This document shows positions 1 through 10,581 of a stretch of 64,000 bases of DNA, one piece after another. The notes below the pieces were generated by a model that saw only the letters and a list, made by a program, of their open reading frames with translations, searched no databases and was not told the origin of the DNA. Position 1 is the stretch's first letter; every line of letters starts with the position of its first letter. The position numbers were made by a program, and so were the translations under genes. This stretch comes from Arctopsyche grandis. Taxonomy: Eukaryota > Arthropoda > Insecta > Trichoptera > Hydropsychidae. Location of the stretch: assembly GCF_051622035.1 (NCBI RefSeq), contig NC_135364.1:14935501-14999500 (forward strand). The letters are read 5' to 3'.

Positions 1-2025
1 TACAAATTATATAATTAATTAGATGGACAAAAAAAATGTGCGAGTCAGTTACTGTGAACCTTTTCAGCCTTGCGTGCCGAAAAAGTAAATATGAGTCATT
101 AGAAAATTGTGTTCGCGTGTCGACAAAGTTTATTTGCATTACGCCAAATTGCAAACATGAAATGTCTGTATCAATACGTAAAAGCTTCTCTGAAGCCTAA
201 AAAAAGCATTGTACATTCATATATGAATTCATATGTTATATTATGCGAACCGAATGGATTGGATTTATTTTATTTCCTACTATATAAATATACTAAAATA
301 CGAAAAGTTGGAGTTAGTTTACACATTAAATATGTATGTACATTGTAACGTATCTTCTGGATGGTATTCGTTAAATGTTGCTGATTCGCTAAAGGCCGTT
401 CCAATTTGGTCAGTTCTAGTCTGGCACAATGGAATGATTCGAATCCAAAGGTCCAGGGCAAATGACAGGTCGCTGGCTGCAGCTTTAAGGGTGATATTCC
501 GGACGACTGCAACCGGCGGTTGCGGTCCAAGTGCAACCACAGTTGCACTGAACCCTGCAGAGATAGAGATGTGTCTATGTACATTAAAGCCCGGTTGATT
601 CACCCTCTGGACATAATACACAACTAGGCAATCTGGTCACCATCACTGCTACAATTTAATGTTTCATCATGACAATGCACCCCCCATACTATAATAGAAC
701 AAGGCAACTAGATTTTCCTTGTCTATCTACTTGTATACAGAGAAATGTAATATTAATAAAAATGGCTTTAGGTGCTCTTTTGTTGTCAAGTGACATTCTG
801 TCCACGGACAGATCTAAATAATTTTAGCATCAGTCGTATTTGACGCTTGGTGCTCGACGTATGTCCGATAAAAACTTCTCTGTTTGTTTATATTACTCGC
901 AAGATGGGCAAGCATCGGTAAAAATTGCACAATACATTCAAAAACACACAATAAACAACATGGGATACATTTTTATAAGTAAATTGATCCGAATGTATTC
1001 CGTGCGATGTAGCGTATTTATAGAGACGTACCGCGTAAAATTGACAACAATTATTTATTCGTAAGGGCCCCTGTATTCTTATTACGTCTCTCTGCTTGTA
1101 TAGTTGTATTATATTTCAGTGCATGTACATATGTATTATAAGATATAGGACTCTGTGTACTTTTAGTACATGTGTGGGGTGGCCATGTTTATGATTTTCC
1201 AACTACATATACATATACATATTTTATTTTTTTTCTTTATTTTTATTAAATTTATATTTTTCCCATGACGCCATTACGGGTTGCCTCTGAGCGACATCTA
1301 TGGTATAAAACTTCTACTTATATAAATTTAAAGATTATAAATTTGAAATCATATTCAAATAGTAGGATGGTTTTGCCAATTTGATGGGGAACTTTTTCAA
1401 CAATGAAATCAGATAAATTATCAAACTCTGATAGGAAACGATCGACTTGGAGCACAAATATCCAAGTCTGACCACCAGTACTACAGAAATACTTCTGAAT
1501 TATGTCTTTTAAAACGAGGTCAACTCAGGGCCTTAGCCCGGGAACCTCACTAACGCAATCACCGAGATATACAACTGGCTATACAGTCTGATGATAAAAG
1601 ATGGTTTATCTAACACTGTTGATGATTTTAATACATATGAATATGAGTCAAATCTTAACGGAATTATGATAATAATGCTTAAGTCATTCAGCATTATTAT
1701 TCAATATACCCAATAACTTAAACCAATATTTTAACCTGATAAGAAATTTATTTTAAGATTACTTTTAGTTTTCCCATTTTATGAAAAAAATACTGAAAGC
1801 TAGCGATAATAATAGCACACTATTGTAGTTGAAGAAATTTTTTTCATATAATTTCACTAAACAATATATGTACATACATTAATACAATCTTGGTGAACTT
1901 TGGTCAGAAATATATATAACTATAACTACATAATTTTCATATTCTATAAAGTATATTAACGTTGACAAATATAGTATACCCTCGTCACACTACAGTATAC
2001 TGAGAAATTGAATTTGGCATTTCAG
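1..2025. other. Probable agrin intron or upstream region
   Basis: No exon with agrin-like cysteine spacing could be found here, and the first recognisable agrin exon begins right after the acceptor ending at 2025. That exon starts in intron phase 1, so coding sequence must exist further upstream, probably off the left edge. About 360-650 is noticeably less AT-rich and has short overlapping open frames on both strands, none resembling a known family. It could be an old repeat or a regulatory segment. A SINE occupies about 1262-1600. The rest is AT-rich filler with short TACATA/TATGTA repeats. Confidence 0.6.
1262..1600 (-). repeat. tRNA-derived SINE, tail subtype B
   Basis: This copy shares the core block seen at 30120-30230, 47280-47350 and, inverted, at 14330-14400. 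The core reads like TTGCCAATTTGATGGGGAAC, then CAATGAAATCAGATAAAT and CTCTGATAGGAAACGATCGAC. The degenerate tRNA-like head lies at the right end (about 1520-1575), so the element runs on the minus strand. Its left part (ATTACGGGTTGCCTCTGAG, then TATGGTATAAAAC) matches only the copy at 29985-30325, not the other four. I read that as a different 3' tail on the same core. Confidence 0.65.
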
Positions 2026-2720
2026 CACTGTGTCAAAGCGTCGAGTGCAAATTTGGAGCACGGTGTGCGGCCGGTGAGTGTATTTGCCCCATGGATTGCT
2101 CAGAAGCCGGAAACGAACCAGTATGTGCCAACACTATGGTGACATACACAAACGAATGCGAACTTCAAAAAGCAGCCTGCGATCTTCCAAACGGCCACAA
2201 ACAACTCCACGTAATTTTTTACGGAGACTGCGAGGACAGATTCGCCGTAGCCGGACCACCAATAGCACTGAGTAAGAACCGCATATATATATCTAATATA
2301 ATACAAAACTAACTTAAACTTTCCTCTACTAACGACTAATACTTACTAACCATTTGCAATTAACAGCCACTGCTCTACCCTTACCCTTTCCACCCGTTGG
2401 TAATACGCTATCAGAAGTGGACATGGAGAACTCTACATCCTTGCTCGGTGTCACTGACTATCCCGAGCATTCTCTGAGCACACTAGAACAGTTAGCTTGT
2501 CGAGATATTCATTGCGATTTCGATGCCACTTGTGAGCTCGGTTCTGATAATCTGCCGAGGTGTACATGTATATTTGACTGTCCCTTGGATGAAACTAGCG
2601 AAGATTACTTCCCGGTGTGTGCTTCTGATCTGAAATTGTACACGTCAATGTGTGCAATGAGGATGGAAGGCTGCCACAAACAAATTGAGTTGAGATTGAG
2701 ACCACTTGAACTTTGCAAAG
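2026..2720 (+). CDS. Agrin exons: first two Kazal modules in window
   Basis: Exon 2026-2271 encodes a follistatin-like cysteine segment followed by a Kazal domain (VCANTMVTYTNECEL is the Kazal signature). Exon 2367-2720 begins with a Ser/Thr/Pro-rich spacer and then encodes a second follistatin-Kazal unit (PVCASDLKLYTSMCAM), ending at a Cys-Lys-Gly. Kazal modules are protease-inhibitor folds; in agrin they form the rod-like N-terminal half. Both exons start and end in phase 1, so each could be skipped without breaking the frame. The donors are GTAAGA and GTGATA. Confidence 0.92.
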
Positions 2721-5700
2721 GTGATATCATACTAACTATTAATATTAAAATACCGGCAAATACTAAAATATGTATGTGTAATTAACGAATTTAAAATAGT
2801 TCCATGGGCTAAAATTAATCTCACTTTGTTTTCAATGAAACTCAACCTACATAATTAAATTAAAACATATGATTTTAATTTGTTTGATCATTTATAAAAA
2901 TTCTAAAACAACTAAGTTTTAATTTAAATTTATAAAAAGCATCTAGGACTTATTATTTCTTGTCTTATTTGCAATTCAATATAATTTTTATTATATTTAT
3001 TATCTGTTTGGCAGCATTATTTTTGTCTTTTAATGTATAATAAACCACTCTAGATTATTTATCTCATTTAAAAAAATAAAATGAAATACAAAAACGAATA
3101 AAATGTAACCATTTTGGCTGCTTGAATTTATTAACATGAAATTCACATTCAATTTTTTTGATATAATAAATTTGCCGCTATTTTTTTCAGACTTCACTTT
3201 ATACTAAAAATTCAATTATTCGAAAGGAGTTTGCAAAAAAAAAAGGATAACTCCCATAAAAATGTGTACAGAACCTCACGTAGATAATTTATTCACAATC
3301 TTAACTTTCAAAAGGATTCACAGAGGATTCCTTTTATTGGTTCGCAGACCCCATTTTATCGAGTTATCCTTTTTGCGTGTCGCACTCGAAATAAGAAAAA
3401 AAAAAAAAGAAACACACTCTCCCAAGTCGAACAAAAAAAATGTAAATCTTTAATACACGCTTGAATAAGTAGTAATACTTTATCGAAGTAAATCGAATTT
3501 AGCTTATGGCATGTCAAAATAAAAAAAATAATTTTTAATGTACGCACCAAAAAATAATATAATCTAACTAACATTGGGTGCAGGTATGGAGACGAGACCA
3601 TGCGGTGGTGGATCTCTAATGCTGGACGGTTCGGGTCATGAATTAGATTGTGGAGGTGGACCGGGCCGTCGGGACTGTCCCGGTGGAAGTTACTGTCATC
3701 AAACGATGAACACAGCCAGATGCTGCATCAAAAGTGACTAATATTAATATTAATAATATAATTAACATCTCAATTGTGTCTCTTTTCATACAATATATTT
3801 ATTTTATAATGTTTTTATACTTTCAGACGATACAATTCCTCGCAAATCTTGCGACGAATCAGTTTTTGGACGCAACAGTGCAAACTGTGTACCGGGGTGT
3901 GGATGTCATAGACTTGGATCACTTGTAGACGCTTGCGATATCACTTCCAGACAATGTCCATGCAGGCCTGGTGTTGGAGGACTCAAATGTGATCGTTGTG
4001 AGCCTGGATATTGGGGGTTACCTCGAATTGGAAATGGCCATAAAGGATGCATCCGTATGTTCTATATGTATTTTGAGATGTGTAAAATAGCTTATTAGGA
4101 TATATGTATGTCTAATTGATAATTTTATTTTAGCTTGTGGATGTTCCATGTTTGGTTCTGTTCGTGAAGATTGTGAACAGATGACGGGTAGATGTGTTTG
4201 CAAGCCAGGAATACAAGGTCAAAAGTGTACTTTATGTACAAATCATTTGGAAATATTAGGACCAAACGGTTGCTACAACGGTGAGACGATAGCCAATTGA
4301 ACTTACTAGTCGTTCTAATGAATTATAGGAAACTCTAAACTTGACTTTAATTTGCAGCTGAAACTGGTGCACTTGCTCCAAGGTCTTGCAGTGATGTTGT
4401 GTGCTATTTTGGTGCAGTTTGTGTCGAAAGTGATGGACGTGCTGCTTGTCAATGTCCTGCTGCTAGCTGCCCAACAGATTCCACTGATCCATCTATGGTG
4501 GTAAAAATTCACTCAAATAGTTTAATATTACATTAGTTGTAGTTGTCAGAAATGTGTGAATCAAATTTACATTTTTAGGTCTGCGGGAGTGACGGCCAAA
4601 CATATCCATCAGAATGTCATTTAAAGTTACAAGCCTGTCGAACGCAAGAAGATGTTGTTGTTCAAGCATTTGGTATATGTAAAGGCATAGAAGATCCTAC
4701 TGGAACTGCACTACCTGGAAAGCACTATTCCCCGTTGCAATTTACCCAACAAGACGATACAAACTTTCCATCAAAGTCTACAAGACATCTTCTTGTACCA
4801 GATCCTAGAAATTACAACTATAATTATGGTAGAGGATATGAAATATTCAGAGATAAAGACTCTACAAGCAGTTTAGACGGTGAAAAAGGACAACATAGAG
4901 GTATCAAATTAAATTTATGGTTCTTGAAAGTATTTATTAATACTATTACAAATCAAATCAAATTGTATTGATTACTTTTCCTTTATCAGCTGGGTATCGA
5001 CCTACACCAGCAACAGTAAGAGCACCACCAGCCTTAGTTGGTGATCTATGTAGTGTTCATTCAGATTGCTTAGTTGTACCGAATAGTCGCTGCGACGGGG
5101 GAGCTTGTATTTGCCGTTCTGGCTATGTTCCAGCATCCGATAGAAGAAAATGTCTATGTATGTTTAAATTCAATTATGTTACACAAATAAAAATTTTAAA
5201 TATACTATAATATTATTCGTTTATTACAGCGACTGGCGCCGATATTAAAACTACTACCGAGGAACTTCAAGCGTGCAACTCTGAGCCGTGTTTAAATTCT
5301 GGAACTTGTATAGACTTACCTGAAGTAACTTTCACATGCATATGTGAACCCCAATACACTGGTGATGTGTGTCAATATAACGTACCTATACCTGATCTTG
5401 TCAGGTATATTGAAACTCCATCATTCGATGGTCGGTCTCACATCAGATTAAAACCACTGAAGGCTTATCACAAACTTAACATTGATGTTCAATTAAAAAC
5501 ATTCTCTGAAAATGGTATTATTTTGTATAACCAGCAAAATGCTGATGGCTCTGGAGATTTTGTCTCATTAGCGATTGTTAATGGACATGTTGAATTTAGG
5601 CACGTATATAATATGATGAAAATATAATTTTTTACTTGTTTAATACATACATGTTTGTAAATTGATTTGTATTTATTATATTTTAGATATAATCTTGGAG

Positions 5701-8450
5701 ATGGCATGGTAATTTTGACATCTGTTGAAAAGCTATCACTTAATGAATATCATACAATATCGGCTAAGCGTTATCACCGAGATGGAATTCTAAGCGTTGA
5801 TGATATGGAAGATGTTGTCGGTCAATCCATTGGAAATTTGAAGGCTTTAGATCTATTAGAAGATACTTTTATTGGGAGTGTACCGTCAAATATAACTAAG
5901 TGTGTACATTATGAAATTTTAAATTTGTCGTTGTAGACTGTAAGGTCATTTAATATATGTATTTTGTTTCATGTAGAATTTTTGACAACATCGGTACAAA
6001 ACATGGATTGACTGGATGTATTAAGCATCTACGCATTATCCGCCATCAAGTGACAAAAAAACTTGGCCGGGAAGATAATGCTGTTCTTGGCATGGAGAAC
6101 GTCAGAGAGTGTACAACAAACCCATGCGTCAGTATGCCGTGCCTCAACGGTGCAACTTGTACTGCTTCCGGCGATGAAGAGATTGAATTTTCTTGTATTT
6201 GTCCTGGAAATTTCAAAGGAATACAATGTGAAGAAAAAGTTGACCCATGCGAGTCTAACCCTTGTGGATTTGAAGAAGGCGTTGTTTGTGAAACAACACC
6301 GATGGGATCACATGTGTGTAAATGTTTATTCGGTGGAAAATTACTATCTGATGGAGGCAACACATGCTCTTATGGTTTGTTTCTCTTTAATTTTGAATAC
6401 AATTAATATCATATATGTATGTAGTACAGATAAAATCTATCAGTCTAATTTCTGTATAAAAGATATTGCGTTAAAATTGGACAATATTGATATTAATTTT
6501 AGAACTCAACAATAACCACGACACACACGTCCCAGAATTCAATGGTAGCAGTTATTTACAATTACCAAAATTGGATGGCCTTAGTAATTCATTTAGAATA
6601 GAGATATGGTTCCTTACTAAAAAGCTATCAGGAATGCTCTTCTACAACAGCCAATCGTCAAAAAGCAGAGGCGATTTCATCTCGATTAATTTGGTTGATG
6701 GATTTCTACAATTTCGATTCAATTTGGGAAGTGGCATTGCCAATATTACGTGAGTACTTAAACCACAACCCATAGTTAAATATAAATAAATTCCATGCGT
6801 TTAATTGTAATTATTTTTTACCAATTAGGTGTCCTGAAAAGATTTCTAAAGATAGATGGCACAAGGTTAAAGCTTTTCGTACAGGCAGAGAAGGCGTTTT
6901 AAAAGTGGATGATTGGCCGGCAATCCACGGTCATTCAGCCCCTCCACTTGCAGAGCTCAATCTTGGTCTTCCATTATTTTTGGGATCTTTACCGTAAGTA
7001 AATATTGAATTCAGCAATGTTTATACAACTGTATTTTCACTATCTTTCAATTCAATTATTCAATATATTTTATTATTTCCCAGGTTTTATATAAAACCGC
7101 ATCGGCTCTCCGGCGTTTCTAGTAGTTTTGTCGGAGCGATACAACAAGTATTTGTAAATTCTGCTCCGTTAATTTTATACAACGATGACACAGCCAAGTG
7201 TTCGATGCTTCCAAATGAAGAAGTAATTCCTTGTGCCACTCCCGGTGTGTCTAAATATTCAGGCTTTCCGTGTACGCAGTCAGCCAACCCTTGCCAAAAC
7301 GATGGATCGTGCATTCCTATGATGAATGAATACAAGTGCATTTGTAAAGAGGGATATGAAGGGAGAAATTGTGAAAATAGGATGTTTGTTGATATTGTAG
7401 ATAATAATATGCCTATTAAGTTTAATGGAGAAACATATTATGCATATAGAAGTAGAGGAGGTCGAAGGTGAGATATTTTATGCTTACTCTTTTATATACT
7501 AATTTTTTTCCTCTTTAATAATATTGGTTTTGTTTGTGTACTTATTCCTTTCTTCATTACTAACACATGAAAATAATCAATTTCAGTACTAATAGCATGA
7601 AGAAATCATCGGAAAATGACAGCTAACATCAAACTTCAAACATATAGATATAAATTTTATCACAAACGTCTTCAAACCATATTGTAAAATTATTAATTAA
7701 GGATTTCTTCATCTAAACTGCTTCCATTTATTAACAATTTCAGTAAGTCTTTTGTAAAAAAAATTAACAAATCCTATTTAAAACTGAACCTATATCCAAA
7801 ATCATACATACAAAATATTTTTCATTCGTATAAAAAGAAAAGATTTCCAACGTGATTTAAAATTTTCAGGAAGTATCCAGATCGAGGTATTCGATTTGAA
7901 ATAAAATTTCGTTCTACAGAAAGTTCTGGTTTATTATTGTGGAGGAAAAAAGGCAGCGTCGGCCAAGGTGACTTTTTAGCATTAGGAATTATAGACGGCC
8001 ATGCAGAACTAATCTACAGCGATTATACGTCTTTGGATATGAAAACAAATCAAAATGACAGATGGTACAATAGCGTTAGATCCAAAACTAGAGTTGATGA
8101 TGGTTTGTGGCATGTTGTAGCCATCAAAAGAAGAAAGAAAATGGCTCTAATACAAGTTGACGATCAACATCCAAATAGAGGATATTCTCACCTGCCCTTG
8201 TCGTCTTCTAAAGCAAATCCTAAGCTTTGGATTGGTAATTTATATTCTTATTATACTGATTTGCAACTTGGATCTTAACAATTTAACAAACACGCTGTAA
8301 ATTTCAGGTGGAGCACCTTCATTACCTCAAGGATTATTGCCTCAACTGTACTTAGGACTGAAAGGTTGTATAGCTAGTATCAAAGCTAATGGACGACTTT
8401 TACATCTTCACAAGCCGATCGGCCAACATCACAACATCGAACAGTGTTAA
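2026..8450 (+). CDS. Agrin-like heparan sulfate proteoglycan, 3' 16 exons (5' partial)
   Basis: Exons: 2026-2271, 2367-2720, 3584-3733, 3827-4054, 4134-4280, 4358-4500, 4579-4900, 4990-5157, 5230-5599, 5687-5899, 5977-6374, 6503-6749, 6829-6993, 7084-7467, 7870-8234, 8308-8450 (TAA 8448-8450). Together they give 4,041 in-frame bases after two leading bases, about 1,346 residues. The module order is Kazal-Kazal-Cys-rich-LE-LE-Kazal-linker-EB/EGF-LG1-EGF-EGF-LG2-EGF-LG3. This matches agrin, because perlecan lacks Kazal modules. Agrin is a secreted basement-membrane proteoglycan; in vertebrates LG3 acts through LRP4/MuSK at synapses, and the insect role is less settled. Most introns before LG1 are phase 1, as expected for shuffled extracellular modules. 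All borders are GT/AG except the intron after 5599, which starts with GC. The NtA-type start and earlier Kazal repeats are off-window. Confidence 0.94.
3584..3733 (+). CDS. Agrin exon: short Cys-rich (lustrin-like) module
   Basis: This 150-base, phase 1-1 exon follows an 863-base intron, the longest complete intron of the gene in this window. It encodes about 50 residues with the spacing C-G-G-G, then DCGGGPGRRDCPGGSYCH, then a terminal CC. It resembles the Cys-rich motif called lustrin-type in some extracellular proteins, where a YCH and a CC pair recur. I infer this from the pattern alone. The acceptor CAG ends at 3583 and the donor GTGACT starts at 3734. Reading through the donor meets a stop within two codons, which supports the boundary. 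Confidence 0.82.
3827..4280 (+). CDS. Agrin exons: two laminin-type EGF modules
   Basis: Exons 3827-4054 and 4134-4280 encode the tandem laminin-EGF (LE) pair typical of mid-agrin. The first LE has C-x-C-H at its start, then the CPCRPGVGGLKCDRCEPGYW signature. The second begins CGCSMFGSVREDCEQ and ends at the CYN just before 4280. The intron between them (4055-4133) lies after the eighth cysteine region of the first module, in phase 1. The Kazal-LE-LE-Kazal context is what separates agrin from perlecan or laminin. Confidence 0.92.
4358..4900 (+). CDS. Agrin exons: third Kazal module and linker
   Basis: Exon 4358-4500 encodes the follistatin half (CSDVVCYFGAVC) and exon 4579-4900 the Kazal half (VCGSDGQTYPSECHL). 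They are joined at a phase-0 intron. The donor could be GTG|GTAAAA (chosen) or ATG|GTGGTA three bases earlier; both keep the frame and differ by one Val. After the Kazal domain comes a hydrophilic, Tyr/Asn/Ser-rich linker (about 4690-5025, continuing into the next exon) of roughly 90 residues. Vertebrate agrin has an SEA domain in this position. Here the linker looks too short and too low in hydrophobic residues for one. Confidence 0.9.
4990..6374 (+). CDS. Agrin exons: EB/EGF, LG1, two EGF modules
   Basis: Exon 4990-5157 encodes an EB-like six-Cys module (CSVHSDCLVVPNSRCDGGAC). Exon 5230-5599 encodes an EGF module (CICEPQYTGDVC) and the first half of laminin-G domain 1. Exon 5687-5899 continues LG1 (YNLGDGMVILTS), and 5977-6374 finishes it (FDNIGTKHGLTGCIKHL) and adds two EGF-like modules (CICPGNFKGIQC, then the CxSNPCGF-type module). 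The intron at 5600 needs a GC donor: ending the exon at 5599 (AG) restores the codon AGA and the normal LG strand, while the only nearby GT, at 5603, puts a stop two codons into the next exon. Confidence 0.92.
6503..7467 (+). CDS. Agrin exons: LG2 and third C-terminal EGF
   Basis: Exon 6503-6749 encodes the first half of LG2 (FNGSSYLQLPKL, GDFISINLVDG, FRFNLGSGIANIT). Exon 6829-6993 encodes the middle, and 7084-7467 finishes LG2 (VSSSFVGAIQQVF) and adds an EGF module (CQNDGSC, CICKEGYEGRNC) plus the start of LG3. In vertebrate agrin the y insert (KSRK) falls in the LG2 loop encoded here within the single exon 6829-6993. No basic KSRK-like run is present and no intron splits the site. Exon borders are phase 2, unlike the phase-1 modules upstream. 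Confidence 0.92.
7870..8450 (+). CDS. Agrin exons: LG3 and C terminus
   Basis: Exon 7870-8234 and exon 8308-8450 encode most of LG3, starting with KYPDRGIRFEIKF and including GDFLALGIIDGHAELIY and VDDGLWHVVAIKRRKK. They end with LGLKGCIASIK and a final Cys before the TAA. In LG domains the central strand normally reads close to YNLGSGPAVLRS. Here about ten extra residues (within SDYTSLDMKTNQNDRWYN) interrupt it. The preceding exon ends in a basic run (RSRGGR) that joins KYPDRG, a possible glycosaminoglycan or receptor contact (inference). The protein ends exactly after LG3, as agrin does. Confidence 0.93.
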
Positions 8451-8983
8451 TGTAATTTTATAGATTGTGATTTGTTGTCATCGTTTATCAGTCGGACAGT
8501 GAAAGACTAAATCATCGTGACATTGCTTGGCAAAGCTTATTTTAATATATAACAAAATCTGCTTGTCAAATTAATATCATAATGTATTGCAATTGGTGCT
8601 GTAATTAAGACGTTAAGTTTAAAAAAAAATGAATTGATTTTACTAAAAACAAGTCAAATGCAGCTTTTCAGTGAAATATTATATAGTTAAAAAAATTTAG
8701 GACGATATTCATCACCATGTGTGCAAAATCATCGTGTAAATATTTTCAGTTGTGATAAAATGAAATGCTTAAATAATCTAAGAAAATTGTAAATAATGTA
8801 AAAAATCTAAGTGACATCTATTGTACATAAAATAGTAAATAAAACAGAAATGAATGATTAAAAATTTATATAAATAAAGATGAATGACTGAAATTATCGC
8901 AATTATTATACACGATATGTAATAAGTATGTACTTGTGTGTGTATCATTTATTTTATAATATAGTAATGTCTTAAAAATAAAT
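8451..8983 (+). promoter_or_regulatory. Agrin 3' UTR with several poly(A) signals
   Basis: After the stop codon the sequence is AT-rich and non-coding. AATAAA hexamers occur at 8838-8843, 8873-8878 and 8977-8982, so transcripts may end at about 8860, 8895 or 9000. No cleavage site can be chosen from sequence alone. Confidence 0.6.
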
Positions 8984-10469
8984 GGTCAATTCTTATTTTA
9001 TTTTTTTACATATTTTTATGCAAATCTAAGCAATATTAATGTTAAACTCTTTTTGCTTACATAAAATGCTTTGTATTTATATGTAGTTAAATGAATTTAT
9101 CTTATTTGCTTTTATTTTTTCTAACTACAAAACCGCAAATTTACATGACCATATTTTATTCTACATTAAATAAATACAGTGGATATAAATACATTTGTTA
9201 AATGATTTATTCTCCGGTAAAATATAGCTTTAAGATCATTTAAATTATTACGAAATATTTTTTAACTTAATAAAATGCATAAAAATTTCCAATTTTTATT
9301 AATATTTTTTTTAACATAAACATATGTAAACCTATAAGATTATATTAAGTAATTGTGAGTGTTACTTTTCAATTTCATTCCTTACATTTCAAAAGACTGA
9401 CATACGTATATTTTTATTCTTTGCATTGAACACGTTTGATATTCTCGGAGAGCACATTTCGGTGAGTTGCTGTACAGTAAAGCATAACATATCCACTGTA
9501 AAGTCGAATACCCACGTATAAATGTTATATTTCTTAATCATTAGCAAAATTTATATTGTTGCTGACAATAAAGGATACGATTGAAACTTAGCACTATTTA
9601 TCAGGGAATAAAATTTAACACTTCCATTTTTTATACATTTTTATATGTACATAATAGATTTTATAAAATTAAGCCCATTTCAGTATTAAATTCGAATAAA
9701 TTGTAAACGATTATCGGTATTTAAAACAAAGTTAATTTCAATAACATTTTCTTGAAATAATCTTATTTTTTATTTAACTCTTAATAGTTTTACCAAGTCT
9801 TGTGTAGACATAACTTATTCAACTGGGTTGAAAACTGTTTCATTGAAGTACTTAAATGTATAGTAATAAGATCTTAAGTTTAATAATTCATATCATTCCA
9901 ATAATAAACGGGTCGATTATTTTTACAAGCTTTTTTTAAGTACATATGTATGTATGTATATGTACATATATTTAAAATTCATAACAACTTATGTTTTTAA
10001 AATGAATTTACATATCAGATTTATATATTCAGTTTCAAATTTACTAGAACTTCAATTAAAACATATGTATTTGTGGAACATATCATTTAAGATCGAAATT
10101 TTTGTGAATTTTATTCTCATTTCATATCTTCAAGCAATTGAAATCATTCATAAAAATACATACATATGTATCAATTATCAGTCAATAATAAAATTATGTA
10201 AGAGAAAATTTCTAAAATAAGCTTTTTCAATTCATCAAAAGTGATGTTGATTTAAAAATATATATCATATCATTCTCAAATACATACCATGTGTTCTGTA
10301 TTATAAATGTAAAATGAAACTAATAGATGAATTAAACAAATATATGTTGAATGGATTTATATAAATTATATTTAAATAAATGGAAAATGCAATATGATTT
10401 TAGAATAAGTGATTTCTTTGTACAGTATGGAGTTGAATAAAAAATATTTTAATGTTATTTGTGTATCAT
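8984..10469. other. AT-rich intergenic region between convergent genes
   Basis: Very AT-rich sequence with no supported gene. An 88-codon open frame at 9954-10220 is low-complexity (Ile/Tyr/Lys/Asn) and is what AT-rich DNA gives by chance. Poly(A)-like hexamers occur on both strands, as expected between two converging 3' ends. Confidence 0.6.
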
Positions 10470-10475
10470 TTTATT
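10470..10475 (-). promoter_or_regulatory. Poly(A) signal of the small secreted-protein gene
   Basis: TTTATT on the plus strand is AATAAA on the minus strand, about 107 bases past the stop codon at 10582-10584. It is a plausible 3' end for the minus-strand gene and leaves about 1.5 kb to the last agrin poly(A) signal. Confidence 0.5.
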
Positions 10476-10581
10476 ATTAGTTTATATCAAAATCATATAT
10501 GTAAAATTTTAAAGACAATCAATACCAATTTAAAATTAAAATGCATAGTAAAAGTATCAGTCAGTTTTAAAATGTATCATT

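Noticed and set aside
319..621. 100-codon frame on the minus strand in the upstream region
   Set aside because: Three overlapping frames on both strands share the same moderate-GC patch, none resembles a protein or has splice or promoter signals.
5600..5606. Ordinary GT donor at CAC|GTATAT for the LG1 intron
   Set aside because: Joining there to 5687 gives an immediate in-frame stop (ATA TAA); the GC donor at 5600 restores the LG1 sequence.
2026..8450. Perlecan instead of agrin
   Set aside because: Kazal modules next to an LE pair, and the LG-EGF-EGF-LG-EGF-LG ending, fit agrin; no immunoglobulin or LDL-receptor modules are present.
9954..10220. 88-codon plus-strand frame
   Set aside because: Low-complexity Ile/Tyr/Lys/Asn content typical of chance frames in AT-rich DNA.
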